Assembly: GCA_024763115.1 (NCBI GenBank)
Contig: JANTGB010000042.1
Coordinates: forward strand, 1-11,790
Origin: Desulfobulbaceae bacterium
Lineage (GTDB): Bacteria; Desulfobacterota; Desulfobulbia; Desulfobulbales; SURF-16
Direction: 5' to 3'
DNA length: 11,790 nucleotides
Part shown: positions 6,158 to 11,790 of the stretch, piece after piece
Layout: each line of letters begins with the position of its first letter
Numbering within the stretch: the first letter of the stretch is position 1
Made by a program: the position numbers and the translations under genes
The notes under the pieces: generated by a model
Told to the model about the DNA's origin: nothing
What the model saw: only the letters and a program-made list of their open reading frames with translations
Databases searched by the model: none

Positions 6158-7369
6158 ATGAAATTAGGAATTAACGGACTTGGCCGGATCGGCAAATTAA
6201 CCTTATGGCACCATGTCGGTCGAAAATATTTTTCAGGAATCGTCGCCAATACAGGCCGGGAAATAGGCACAAAACTAGAAGATCTGGCTGCGGCAATTGA
6301 GCGCGACAGCTCCTATGGTCGGCTGGCAAATTATTTGAATGGCTATAAGGCCGGGAGGGTTATTGAAAATTTAAACAATGATGAAGGCACGATGACCGTA
6401 AACGGCGTACCGCTCAAAATTCTCCGGGAAGAAAGAAATCCCAAGGACATTAAATGGAAAGAAAATGATATCAGACTGGTGGTTGACAGCACCGGGGTTT
6501 TCACAGATCCTACTGCTGATGCCGATGCCCCTAGAGGAGCTTTCCGGGGCCATCTTGAGGCCGGAGCGGAAAAGGTTATTTTATCCGCACCGTTTAAAAT
6601 CAAGGCCAAGGGCATGAACATGCCGGAGGATGCCGTTACTACGGTGATGGGTATAAATGAAGAGGATTATATTCCTTCCCAGCACAATCTCATCTCCGCC
6701 GCCTCCTGCACTACCACTTGTCTTTCCTATATGATCAAGCCCCTGCTCGATCAGATTGGCGCGGATAATTTTTTAAGCGCCTCTATGGTAACGGTTCACG
6801 CGGCCACCGGCAGCCAGAAGGTGCTTGACAGCCTGCCTAAAACCGGGGCTGTTGATCTGCGGAAAAACCGCTCAATCTTAAATAATATCATCCTGACTAC
6901 GACCGGTGCCGCCAAGGCCCTGCGCCTGGTAATTCCGGAAATGAAGCATATAGGTTTTATTGCTGAATCAGTCCGTATTCCCACCTCAACCGGCTCTCTC
7001 ATTGTCCTGGTGTTGAATCTGCAGGATGACATAGATGATCCGATCAAAAGAGAGCGGATAAATTCTATTTACCGGGAATTTTCCCAGACCGGCAAATATC
7101 TGAAATATTCCGATGCCCATAATGTCTCAAGTGACATTATCGGCTCTCCCTTTGCCGCCACAATAATTGAAGGAACGGAAACCCACACCAGGACTGCCTC
7201 AATTCGGGTCAATCTCGACCGTCTGCAATGCGCCACTGGAGTGGATAAACCTAATATTGATGTTCCGGTTACCCAGGCGGTAATTTATGGCTGGTATGAT
7301 AACGAACTCGGCAGCTATACCAATATGCTGGCGGATAGAACCGTCAGCATTGCCGAATCAATGCTTTAA
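6158..7369 (+). CDS. gap: Glyceraldehyde-3-phosphate dehydrogenase, long divergent form
   Basis: The enzyme interconverts glyceraldehyde 3-phosphate and 1,3-bisphosphoglycerate. The N-terminal Rossmann motif GINGLGRIGKL (residues 4-14) is followed by a catalytic domain with C184 in SAASCTTTCLS, the base H214 in TVHAATGSQK, then GAAKAL, RIPTSTGS and the closing WYDNELGSYTNML. At 403 residues it is about 70 longer than typical GapA, with extra sequence between residues 30 and 180. The usual SNASCTTNCLAP reads SAASCTTTCLS. The usual ND after the second strand, whose Asp holds the NAD ribose, reads NT (31-32), so NADP or dual cofactor use is possible but unproven. AAGGAG lies eight bases before the ATG. 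The 230-base gap to pgk is mostly a MITE. Confidence 0.9.
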   Translation: MKLGINGLGRIGKLTLWHHVGRKYFSGIVANTGREIGTKLEDLAAAIERDSSYGRLANYLNGYKAGRVIENLNNDEGTMTVNGVPLKILREERNPKDIKWKENDIRLVVDSTGVFTDPTADADAPRGAFRGHLEAGAEKVILSAPFKIKAKGMNMPEDAVTTVMGINEEDYIPSQHNLISAASCTTTCLSYMIKPLLDQIGADNFLSASMVTVHAATGSQKVLDSLPKTGAVDLRKNRSILNNIILTTTGAAKALRLVIPEMKHIGFIAESVRIPTSTGSLIVLVLNLQDDIDDPIKRERINSIYREFSQTGKYLKYSDAHNVSSDIIGSPFAATIIEGTETHTRTASIRVNLDRLQCATGVDKPNIDVPVTQAVIYGWYDNELGSYTNMLADRTVSIAESML

Positions 7370-7375
7370 TCGATA

Positions 7376-7555
7376 GTAACGGCTCACAGGGCGCCGTATT
7401 TTCGGAGTCTCAGGTTTAGTGGGTTAAAAAAATAATCTGACTGTCTGCAATCGCAGGCGTAGCAGGGCAGCGTTATGAGGATTGCGCCTCGGAATGTGAA
7501 GTTATTTTTGCGTGAACCCTTAACGCAATTAAGCACCTACCAAGTGAGTAGTTAC
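7376..7555. mobile_element. IS66-type MITE, copy 5
   Basis: This is a 180-bp non-coding element between gap and pgk. Its left end is GTAACGGCTCAC and its right end (reverse complement) GTAACTACTCAC. The flanking 8-bp duplication is AATCGATA (7368-7375) and AATTGATA (7556-7563), with one mismatch; the left copy overlaps the last two bases of the gap stop codon. Its outer 34 bases on the left match the right end of copy 3 at 30 positions. It leaves the pgk ribosome binding site 36 bases clear. Whether transcription passes through it from gap to pgk cannot be told. Confidence 0.85.
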
Positions 7556-7599
7556 AATTGATATAGAAATTTCGTTTCCGCCGGAACAGGAGATAATCA

Positions 7600-8793
7600 A
7601 TGAAAAACATTAAAGACATAGATATTGTGGGAAAACGGTTGCTGATCAGGGTTGATTTTAACGTACCGCTGGACAGTCTGGGCAACATAACAGACGATAC
7701 CCGGATACGCGGAGTGCTGCCGACGATTAATTATGCCCTGGATGAACACGCAGAAATTATCATCTGCTCTCATCTTGGTCGTCCCAAAGGACAGCGGCTG
7801 GAAAAATTTTCCCTGGCTCCGGTGGCTAAACGGCTGGCCCGTTTGATTGACAAGGATGTGCGGCTTGCCCCGGACTGTGTTGGTGATGAGGTTAAGGCAA
7901 TGACCGGGCAGATGAAGCCCGGCGATATTATCCTGCTGGAAAATCTGCGTTATCACAGCGAGGAGCAGGAAAATGATGAGGGATTTGCCCGGCAGCTGGC
8001 GGAGCTGGCCGATATTTATATCAATGATGCCTTTGCCGTGGCTCATCGGGCTCATGCCTCTGTGGTTGGAGTAACCACTTTTTTTACTGAGTGTGCCGCA
8101 GGCTTTCTGCTTCAGAAGGAAATGGATTATTTTCATCGTTCCATGGGAGATCCCCGGCGGCCGCTTGTGGCTATAATAGGCGGGGCCAAGGTGTCCAGCA
8201 AGCTGGGGGCCCTGCGCAATCTCATTGACCGGGTTGATAAATTGATTATCGGCGGGGCCATGGCCAATACCTTTCTCAAGGCCATGGGGTGTTCCGTGGG
8301 ACAGTCAAAGGTTGAGGATGATCTTCTGGAAACAGCAGCGTCTTTGATTAAGTCAGCGGCGGAAAAAGGGGTAAAATTATACCTGCCGGTTGATTGCATT
8401 GTCGGCGACAGGCTTGAGCCCAAGGCGGAAACAATGCGGACTACTGTGCAGGAGGTGCCCGACAGCTGGATGATGCTTGATATCGGCCCGGCCACTACCA
8501 TGCTCTTCAGTGAGGCCCTGGAAAATGCCAAAACTATTATCTGGAACGGCCCCATGGGCGCTTTTGAAATGGATGCCTTTTCCAGGGGAACCATGGCCAT
8601 GGTAGAGCGACTTGCTGATTCCCACGCCCTGACCATAGTCGGTGGCGGTGATACGGATGTTGCTGTCCATAAGGCTGGAGAAAGCCATAATATTTCCTAC
8701 ATATCTACCGGCGGTGGAGCTTTTCTGATGCTGATGGAAGGAAAGGATCTGCCGGGTGTTGCGGCCTTGCGGGAAAAAAATAATTACAGGTGA
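7600..8793 (+). CDS. pgk: Phosphoglycerate kinase
   Basis: Pgk transfers phosphate between 1,3-bisphosphoglycerate and ADP, the step after GAPDH, in the cytosol. The 397-residue length is standard. N-domain substrate motifs are RVDFNVPLD, SHLGRPKG, LLENLRYH and NDAFAVAHRAHAS. The hinge and nucleotide domain show IIGGAKVSSKLG, IGGAMANTFL, IWNGPMGAFE, VGGGDTDVA and STGGGAFLMLMEGK, where the last differs mildly from the common GGGASLELLEG. AGGAG lies eight bases upstream of the ATG. The stop codon lies within the ribosome binding site of tpiA, five bases before its start, so the two are probably coupled. Family assignment is not in doubt. Confidence 0.97.
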   Translation: MKNIKDIDIVGKRLLIRVDFNVPLDSLGNITDDTRIRGVLPTINYALDEHAEIIICSHLGRPKGQRLEKFSLAPVAKRLARLIDKDVRLAPDCVGDEVKAMTGQMKPGDIILLENLRYHSEEQENDEGFARQLAELADIYINDAFAVAHRAHASVVGVTTFFTECAAGFLLQKEMDYFHRSMGDPRRPLVAIIGGAKVSSKLGALRNLIDRVDKLIIGGAMANTFLKAMGCSVGQSKVEDDLLETAASLIKSAAEKGVKLYLPVDCIVGDRLEPKAETMRTTVQEVPDSWMMLDIGPATTMLFSEALENAKTIIWNGPMGAFEMDAFSRGTMAMVERLADSHALTIVGGGDTDVAVHKAGESHNISYISTGGGAFLMLMEGKDLPGVAALREKNNYR

Positions 8794-8798
8794 CAAAT

Positions 8799-9554
8799 AT
8801 GAAGCGTAGACCTCTGATTGCCGGAAACTGGAAGATGCACTTGACCGTTGCTGAAGCAAAATCACTGGCAAATGATATTGCGGCAGGCGATATTCCCTCT
8901 GATCGTGATGTAATGCTGGCTCCTCCCTTTACCGCTTTGGCCGCAGTGGGTGAAACCTTAAAGAACACCCCGGTACTGCTGGCGGCGCAGAATAACTGCT
9001 GGGAAGAAAAAGGGGCATTTACCGGCGAGATATCTCCTGTAATGCTAAAAGATGCCGGATGCGTAATGGCCATTGCCGGACATTCCGAAAGGCGGCATAT
9101 TTTTGGAGAAACCGATATCTTAATTAATAAACGGGTAGCTGGAGCCCTGAAGTTCGGATTGACCTCAATCCTCTGTATCGGCGAAACCCTCGAGCAGCGG
9201 GAAGCAGGGAATACTTTTATCGTCCTGGAAAAGCAGATGCGGCAGGGGTTGTCCGGCATTGACGGATTTGCGGAGGAGCAACTGGTTATCGCTTATGAAC
9301 CGGTATGGGCCATCGGCACCGGCAAGACCGCCAGTGAGACTCAGGCCCAGGAGGTTCACCGATTTCTCCGCAATCTTCTCGTTGATCTCTATGAGAAAAA
9401 TATTGCCGACAATATAAGAATATTGTATGGTGGCTCGGTCAAACCTGATAATGTAGATATACTTATGACCCAGGAAGATGTAGACGGCGCTCTGGTGGGC
9501 GGCGCAGCCCTGCAGGCTGAATCATTTATCCGCATTATAAATTTTAACGCTTAA
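8799..9554 (+). CDS. tpiA: Triosephosphate isomerase
   Basis: TpiA interconverts dihydroxyacetone phosphate and glyceraldehyde 3-phosphate. The ATG at 8799 is preferred over an in-frame GTG at 8790 because AGGTGA lies five bases before it and KRRPLIAGNWKMH follows at once; this gives 251 residues (E. coli 255). The GTG start would add three residues and overlap the pgk stop. Catalytic residues stand at canonical places: N10 and K12 in AGNWKMH, H95 in GHSERR and E167 in AYEPVWAIGTGK. The flexible loop 6 AIGTGKTAS and the phosphate-binding YGGSVKPDN are intact. It is the third gene of the gap-pgk-tpiA run, and secG starts 16 bases on. Confidence 0.97.
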   Translation: MKRRPLIAGNWKMHLTVAEAKSLANDIAAGDIPSDRDVMLAPPFTALAAVGETLKNTPVLLAAQNNCWEEKGAFTGEISPVMLKDAGCVMAIAGHSERRHIFGETDILINKRVAGALKFGLTSILCIGETLEQREAGNTFIVLEKQMRQGLSGIDGFAEEQLVIAYEPVWAIGTGKTASETQAQEVHRFLRNLLVDLYEKNIADNIRILYGGSVKPDNVDILMTQEDVDGALVGGAALQAESFIRIINFNA

Positions 9555-9570
9555 TTACAGCTTATCTAAA

Positions 9571-10149
9571 ATGACCACAGTTCTTACCGTCATACATGTT
9601 TTAGTCTGTCTTTTTCTTGTCGTGATTGTTCTTTTGCAACATGGTAAGGGAGCGGATATGGGCGCCACATTCGGCGGTTCCAGTCAGACCGTGTTCGGCT
9701 CAGGTGGGCCGTTGCCCCTGATGAACAAGGTAACTACCGGTTCGGCAATTATATTTATGCTGACCTCTATCAGCCTGGCATATCTTTCAGCTCATATGAG
9801 CACCAATTCGCTGATGAAAAATGTTCCCGTCTCAAAGCCGATATCCTCTACCATTGAAAGAGCCCCGGCAAAGGAAGTGGAACAGCCTGATATAGTGCTG
9901 GATAAAGATAATCCGGCAGAGAACGTAAAGGATAATGTCGGCTCCGCAGAAATTCCTCCTGCTGAAGTTTTAGAGCAGAAAAATATCACGGTTCCGCCGG
10001 TTGTTGAACATAAGGCAACGGAAGCGCTGAAAAAAAATGCAGCAGCTGTTGACAAGGCTGCCGATAAGGTAATAGGGGGAAAAACGAAACAACCTGTTGC
10101 CTCGGAATTTGATCAGCAACCGATAACAGAGCAGGAAGAAAAAAAATAA
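9571..10149 (+). CDS. secG: SecG subunit of the SecYEG translocase, extended C-terminus
   Basis: SecG is the small inner-membrane partner of SecY/SecE that assists SecA-driven protein export. Two hydrophobic segments (about residues 4-22 and 54-74) flank the family's conserved loop LLQHGKGADMGATFGGSSQTVFGSGG. The protein is 192 residues long against 110 in E. coli. The extra residues 80-192 are hydrophilic, rich in K, E, A, P and V, and probably disordered; I recognise no domain there. Position behind tpiA is a widespread arrangement. No strong ribosome binding site precedes the ATG, so coupling to tpiA is likely. A tRNA-Leu gene follows, as after secG in many bacteria. Confidence 0.93.
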   Translation: MTTVLTVIHVLVCLFLVVIVLLQHGKGADMGATFGGSSQTVFGSGGPLPLMNKVTTGSAIIFMLTSISLAYLSAHMSTNSLMKNVPVSKPISSTIERAPAKEVEQPDIVLDKDNPAENVKDNVGSAEIPPAEVLEQKNITVPPVVEHKATEALKKNAAAVDKAADKVIGGKTKQPVASEFDQQPITEQEEKK

Positions 10150-10178
10150 ATATAACTGAATCTGTTTATTTAATAAGA

Positions 10179-10279
10179 TTTTCGTTCGAAATCAAGGCAT
10201 ACGAAAAAATTTAACGCTGGCACGAAGTTGAGATATTCCGAGGATAATTTTTTCGTATAACGCAGAAGTCGGGCGAAAA
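10179..10279. repeat. Imperfect palindromic repeat downstream of secG
   Basis: A perfect 13-bp inverted repeat, ATACGAAAAAATT (10199-10211) and AATTTTTTCGTAT (10246-10258), lies around a 34-base loop. The arms continue outward imperfectly to TTTTCGTTCGA on the left (10179) and CGGGCGAAAA on the right (10279). The transcript could fold into a long hairpin. It shows no GTAA ends and is unrelated to the MITEs. It could be a dispersed intergenic repeat, the end of the secG transcript, or both. Confidence 0.55.
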
Positions 10280-10366
10280 GACATTAAACCAACAGACCCA
10301 TAACCGTCAGCGAGATTTCTAGTTGAACCCATTATATGGTACTCCTGCCCGGTTATGAAAAAATTT

Positions 10367-10452
10367 GCCGAAGTGGTGGAACTGGTAGACACGCTATCTT
10401 GAGGGGGTAGTGGGCCACGCCCGTGCGAGTTCGAGTCTCGCCTTCGGCACCA
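10367..10452 (+). tRNA. tRNA-Leu (GAG)
   Basis: This is a complete class II cloverleaf of 86 nt with encoded CCA. The acceptor GCCGAAG pairs with CTTCGGC, the anticodon stem CTATC pairs with GGTAG around the loop TTGAGGG (anticodon GAG at 10401-10403), and a long variable arm follows. It reads CUU/CUC codons. Its 3' half is a classical target for P4-type integrases, and an integrase remnant starts 186 bases on, so this end is probably the attachment site. I did not find a second copy of the 3' end in the window. Confidence 0.95.
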
Positions 10453-10487
10453 TTTTTTATACCCAGGAATTCTCTTAAATTCCTTCT

Positions 10488-10521
10488 AACCCGCAACCGG
10501 AAACGGTTTGCGGGTTTTTTC
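10488..10521 (+). terminator. Rho-independent terminator after tRNA-Leu
   Basis: AACCCGCAACCG pairs with CGGTTTGCGGGTT around a GAAA tetraloop, followed by six T (10515-10520). One extra T bulges in the right arm. It closes the secG/tRNA-Leu transcript 36 bases after the tRNA. The stem arms carry the same ACCCGC/GCGGGT unit as the repeats at 10567-10625. Confidence 0.85.
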
Positions 10522-10566
10522 TTTCCTATAGCTTCCTATAAAATCTCTTTACTTCCGAATATAAAA

Positions 10567-10625
10567 GCGGGTAGATTAGCGGGTACAGAAATAAGGATCC
10601 GAATACCCGCATGCCTTATACCCGC
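10567..10625. repeat. Four GCGGGTA units, possible integrase arm sites
   Basis: GCGGGTA occurs directly at 10567-10573 and 10579-10585, and inverted (TACCCGC) at 10604-10610 and 10619-10625. The last ends one base before the start of the integrase ribosome binding site (TAGGAGG). Short direct and inverted repeats between the tRNA and the integrase start are where arm-binding or excisionase sites of P4-type elements lie. The function here is inferred from position only. Confidence 0.5.
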
Positions 10626-10638
10626 TAGGAGGTGCTAG

Positions 10639-11109
10639 ATGGCGAAGCTTATAGCTTTAGAAGTCCGCAATGCAAAAGCCACTGATAAACCGTACAAAAT
10701 ACCCGATGGGCACGGACTGTATCTTTACGTGGCATCATCCGGCAAAAAAACATGGCGGTACCGTTTTCGGGTAAATCACAAAGAATCAACTTTTACCCTC
10801 GGATCGTATCCTCAGATGAGTCTTGAGCAGGCAAGAGGTGCAAGAGCGAAAGCAAGGGAACAAGTCAAAAATGGTGTTAACCCGGTGCAAGAGCGGAGGA
10901 AGAAGATGCAGCAACTTCGAGAGATTGAAGAAGCTGAAAAAAACTTTGGTAAAACAACTTTTGAATATGTTGCCAATGAATGGATCGAGCTTCAAGGGGG
11001 AAATTGGAGCAAAAAGCACGCAGACGTTGTTTATGCAACTCTGAACCATGATGCTTTTCCCTTAATTGGTGATTTACAAATAGATGAAATTACACCTCCA
11101 GTTCTTTAA
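10639..11109 (+). pseudogene. P4-type tyrosine integrase, truncated
   Basis: The first 156 residues are a normal integrase start. An arm-binding DUF4102 domain (about 1-90; KIPDGHGLYLYV, KTWRYRFRV, FTLGSYPQMSLEQAR, NPVQERR) is followed by the beginning of the core-binding domain (FEYVANEWIE, PLIGDLQIDEITPPVL). Family members run to about 400 residues. The whole catalytic domain with its Arg-His-Arg-Tyr set is missing, because the frame ends at ITPPVL against unrelated DNA. A strong AGGAGGTG site precedes the ATG. It lies just past tRNA-Leu in the same direction, as usual for tRNA-integrating islands. A truncated product could still bind arm sites, but it cannot recombine. Confidence 0.85.
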
Positions 11110-11137
11110 TCAGATCTTCTTTTATTGGTTTGATCAT
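11090..11137 (-). other. Start of an unidentified gene cut by the integrase junction
   Basis: An ATG (11137-11135) overlaps the TGA of the ParB-like remnant as ATGA and opens a frame of 15 codons, MIKPIKEDLIKELEV, ending inside integrase sequence. Stop-start overlap of this kind usually marks the next gene of an operon. The original gene was probably longer and lost its remainder in the rearrangement that also truncated the integrase. It is too short to identify. Confidence 0.35.
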
Positions 11138-11698
11138 ATTAGATGTTCCTTGATTTTCTGCTGTAATTCCATTGTCAGCCGTCGGGCTTTGGCCGCTTTT
11201 ATCAATAATATCCGTCTCAATCTTTTTTCCTGGTTGGGATAAAAAACTATGTCGGTTTGGGTTTGCAGACGGTTTAGAATTCCACAAACAGCCCCGGCAT
11301 CACGCAACCATTTTTCCTCAGGACCTTCTGTGGTTTTGCCGGAAATAACTTCACTTGACTTGATAAACAGGCCTGGCTACTCAATCATTCTTTTACGCAC
11401 TTGTCGATTTGCTTTTTGGTAATGTTCATAAAACGACTTTAATTGCCGGGTAGACAGGGGGGATTGTTCAAGATGGGCGGCAAGCTTTGTCGCATCTTCA
11501 GGGTTGGCGCGCGCCAACTGCACCAGCACCCGGCTTGCTGCCCAAGTTGATATTACACCGGCGAGTACCTGTTGCAGTATTTCTTCAGGCAATGACTCAA
11601 GCAGATCGAGACGTCGTTTAACAAAGGATTTGTCACGACCGATCTGTTTACCAATTTCACCAAATGAATATTTAAACCGATGATGTAGTTCTTGAATG
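11134..11698 (-). pseudogene. ParB-like partition/nuclease family protein, broken
   Basis: Read on the minus strand, the sequence emerging from the mobile element gives TIQELHHRFKYSFGEIGKQI and then GRDKSFVKRRLDLLESLPEEIL. This is a ParB/KorB-type helix-turn-helix, and it is followed by an alpha-helical region (STWAASRVLVQLARANPEDA, PLSTRQLKSFYEHYQKANR). The frame is stopped by TAG at 11379-11377 after RKRMIE. It then continues unbroken in the same frame for 80 more residues (PGLFIKSSEVISGK to QQKIKEHLI) until TGA 11136-11134. The N-terminal ParB nuclease half is cut off by the MITE at 11699, where the frame meets TGA at 11709-11707. It thus carries two lesions. Such genes are typical of plasmids and integrated elements. 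Confidence 0.75.
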
Positions 11699-11790
11699 GT
11701 AAGCGTTCACCAGCACCTCATCTTCGCCCGTTTGGGCCTTCTCGAATAGCACAAGTATGCTTCGAAGTCCCAAACGAACGAATCTAAGGC
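11699..11790 (+). mobile_element. IS66-type MITE, copy 6, partial at window edge
   Basis: The first 92 bases match the first 92 of copy 1 (448-539) at 90 positions, including the left end GTAAGCGTTCACCAG and the whole internal hairpin (11729-11776). The right end is outside the window. It is inserted inside the ParB-like gene. The predicted left duplication is CTTGAATG (11691-11698), and a matching copy should follow the right end about 60 bases beyond the window if the element is full length. Confidence 0.85.

Noticed and set aside
448..7563. The repeated elements as a CRISPR array
   Set aside because: Units are 150-210 bp, kilobases apart, with inverted ends and target duplications; there are no regular spacers and no cas genes.
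8133..8871. Long minus-strand open frames opposite pgk and tpiA
   Set aside because: They are antisense shadows of strongly conserved coding sequence and have no family motifs.
11090..11287. A 65-codon minus-strand open frame
   Set aside because: It runs in a different frame over the 3' part of the ParB-like remnant, which reads better. Only its last 15 codons, from the ATG at 11137, are kept as a possible gene start.
11377..11379. The in-frame TAG as a pyrrolysine codon, since some Desulfobacterota use pyrrolysine
   Set aside because: The protein is not a methylamine methyltransferase, no pyl genes are in the window, and the gene is already broken by a MITE. A simple nonsense mutation is enough.
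448..11790. The whole window as a composite transposon bounded by copies 1 and 6
   Set aside because: The inside is conserved housekeeping sequence, copy 1 has its own local target duplication (440-447 / 601-608), and the element at the right edge lies in island DNA. These are independent insertions.

Overview
The window looks like a chromosomal segment of a sulfate-reducing deltaproteobacterium (Desulfobacterota). The grounds are a 218-residue siroheme sulfite reductase of the small assimilatory type known from Desulfovibrio, and two housekeeping clusters (nif3 / zinc-ribbon / rnhA / rnpB / ispD / ispF and gap / pgk / tpiA / secG / tRNA-Leu) of a kind I associate with that group. This placement is inference; no rRNA or ribosomal protein is present.

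Layout. Bases 1-447 hold a frameshifted scrap of a REP-type transposase and otherwise nothing recognisable. From 4179 down to 597 a minus-strand cluster encodes a NIF3-family protein, a coiled-coil C4 zinc-ribbon protein, RNase HI, the RNA of RNase P, and IspD and IspF of the MEP isoprenoid pathway, with short spacings or overlaps. A separate minus-strand tRNA (anticodon CAT, probably tRNA-Ile2) with a good promoter and a terminator lies upstream of it. A single-gene unit for the small sulfite reductase (4762-5418, minus) follows. From 6158 a plus-strand cluster encodes a long, divergent GAPDH, then phosphoglycerate kinase, triosephosphate isomerase and SecG, ending in tRNA-Leu(GAG). The three enzymes are consecutive triose-phosphate steps of glycolysis/gluconeogenesis.

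The tRNA-Leu marks the edge of a decayed integrated element: terminator, GCGGGTA-type repeats resembling integrase arm sites, a P4-type integrase cut off after 156 residues, then an oppositely oriented ParB-like remnant with an in-frame amber codon.

The main discovery is a family of six small non-coding elements threaded through the intergenic spaces (448-600, 4541-4750, 5544-5695, 5857-6062, 7376-7555 and 11699-end). Their ends fit GTAACTRYTCA or GTAAGCGTTCA. Four of the five complete copies are flanked by 8-bp target duplications (one perfect, three with one mismatch). GTAA-type ends with 8-bp duplications are the signature of the IS66 transposon family, so these are best read as IS66-type MITEs. 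One ends ispF with its own stop codon while leaving the protein unchanged, one sits directly after the likely gap promoter, and one interrupts the ParB-like gene. The first and last are 90/92 identical and lie in the same orientation 11.25 kb apart.
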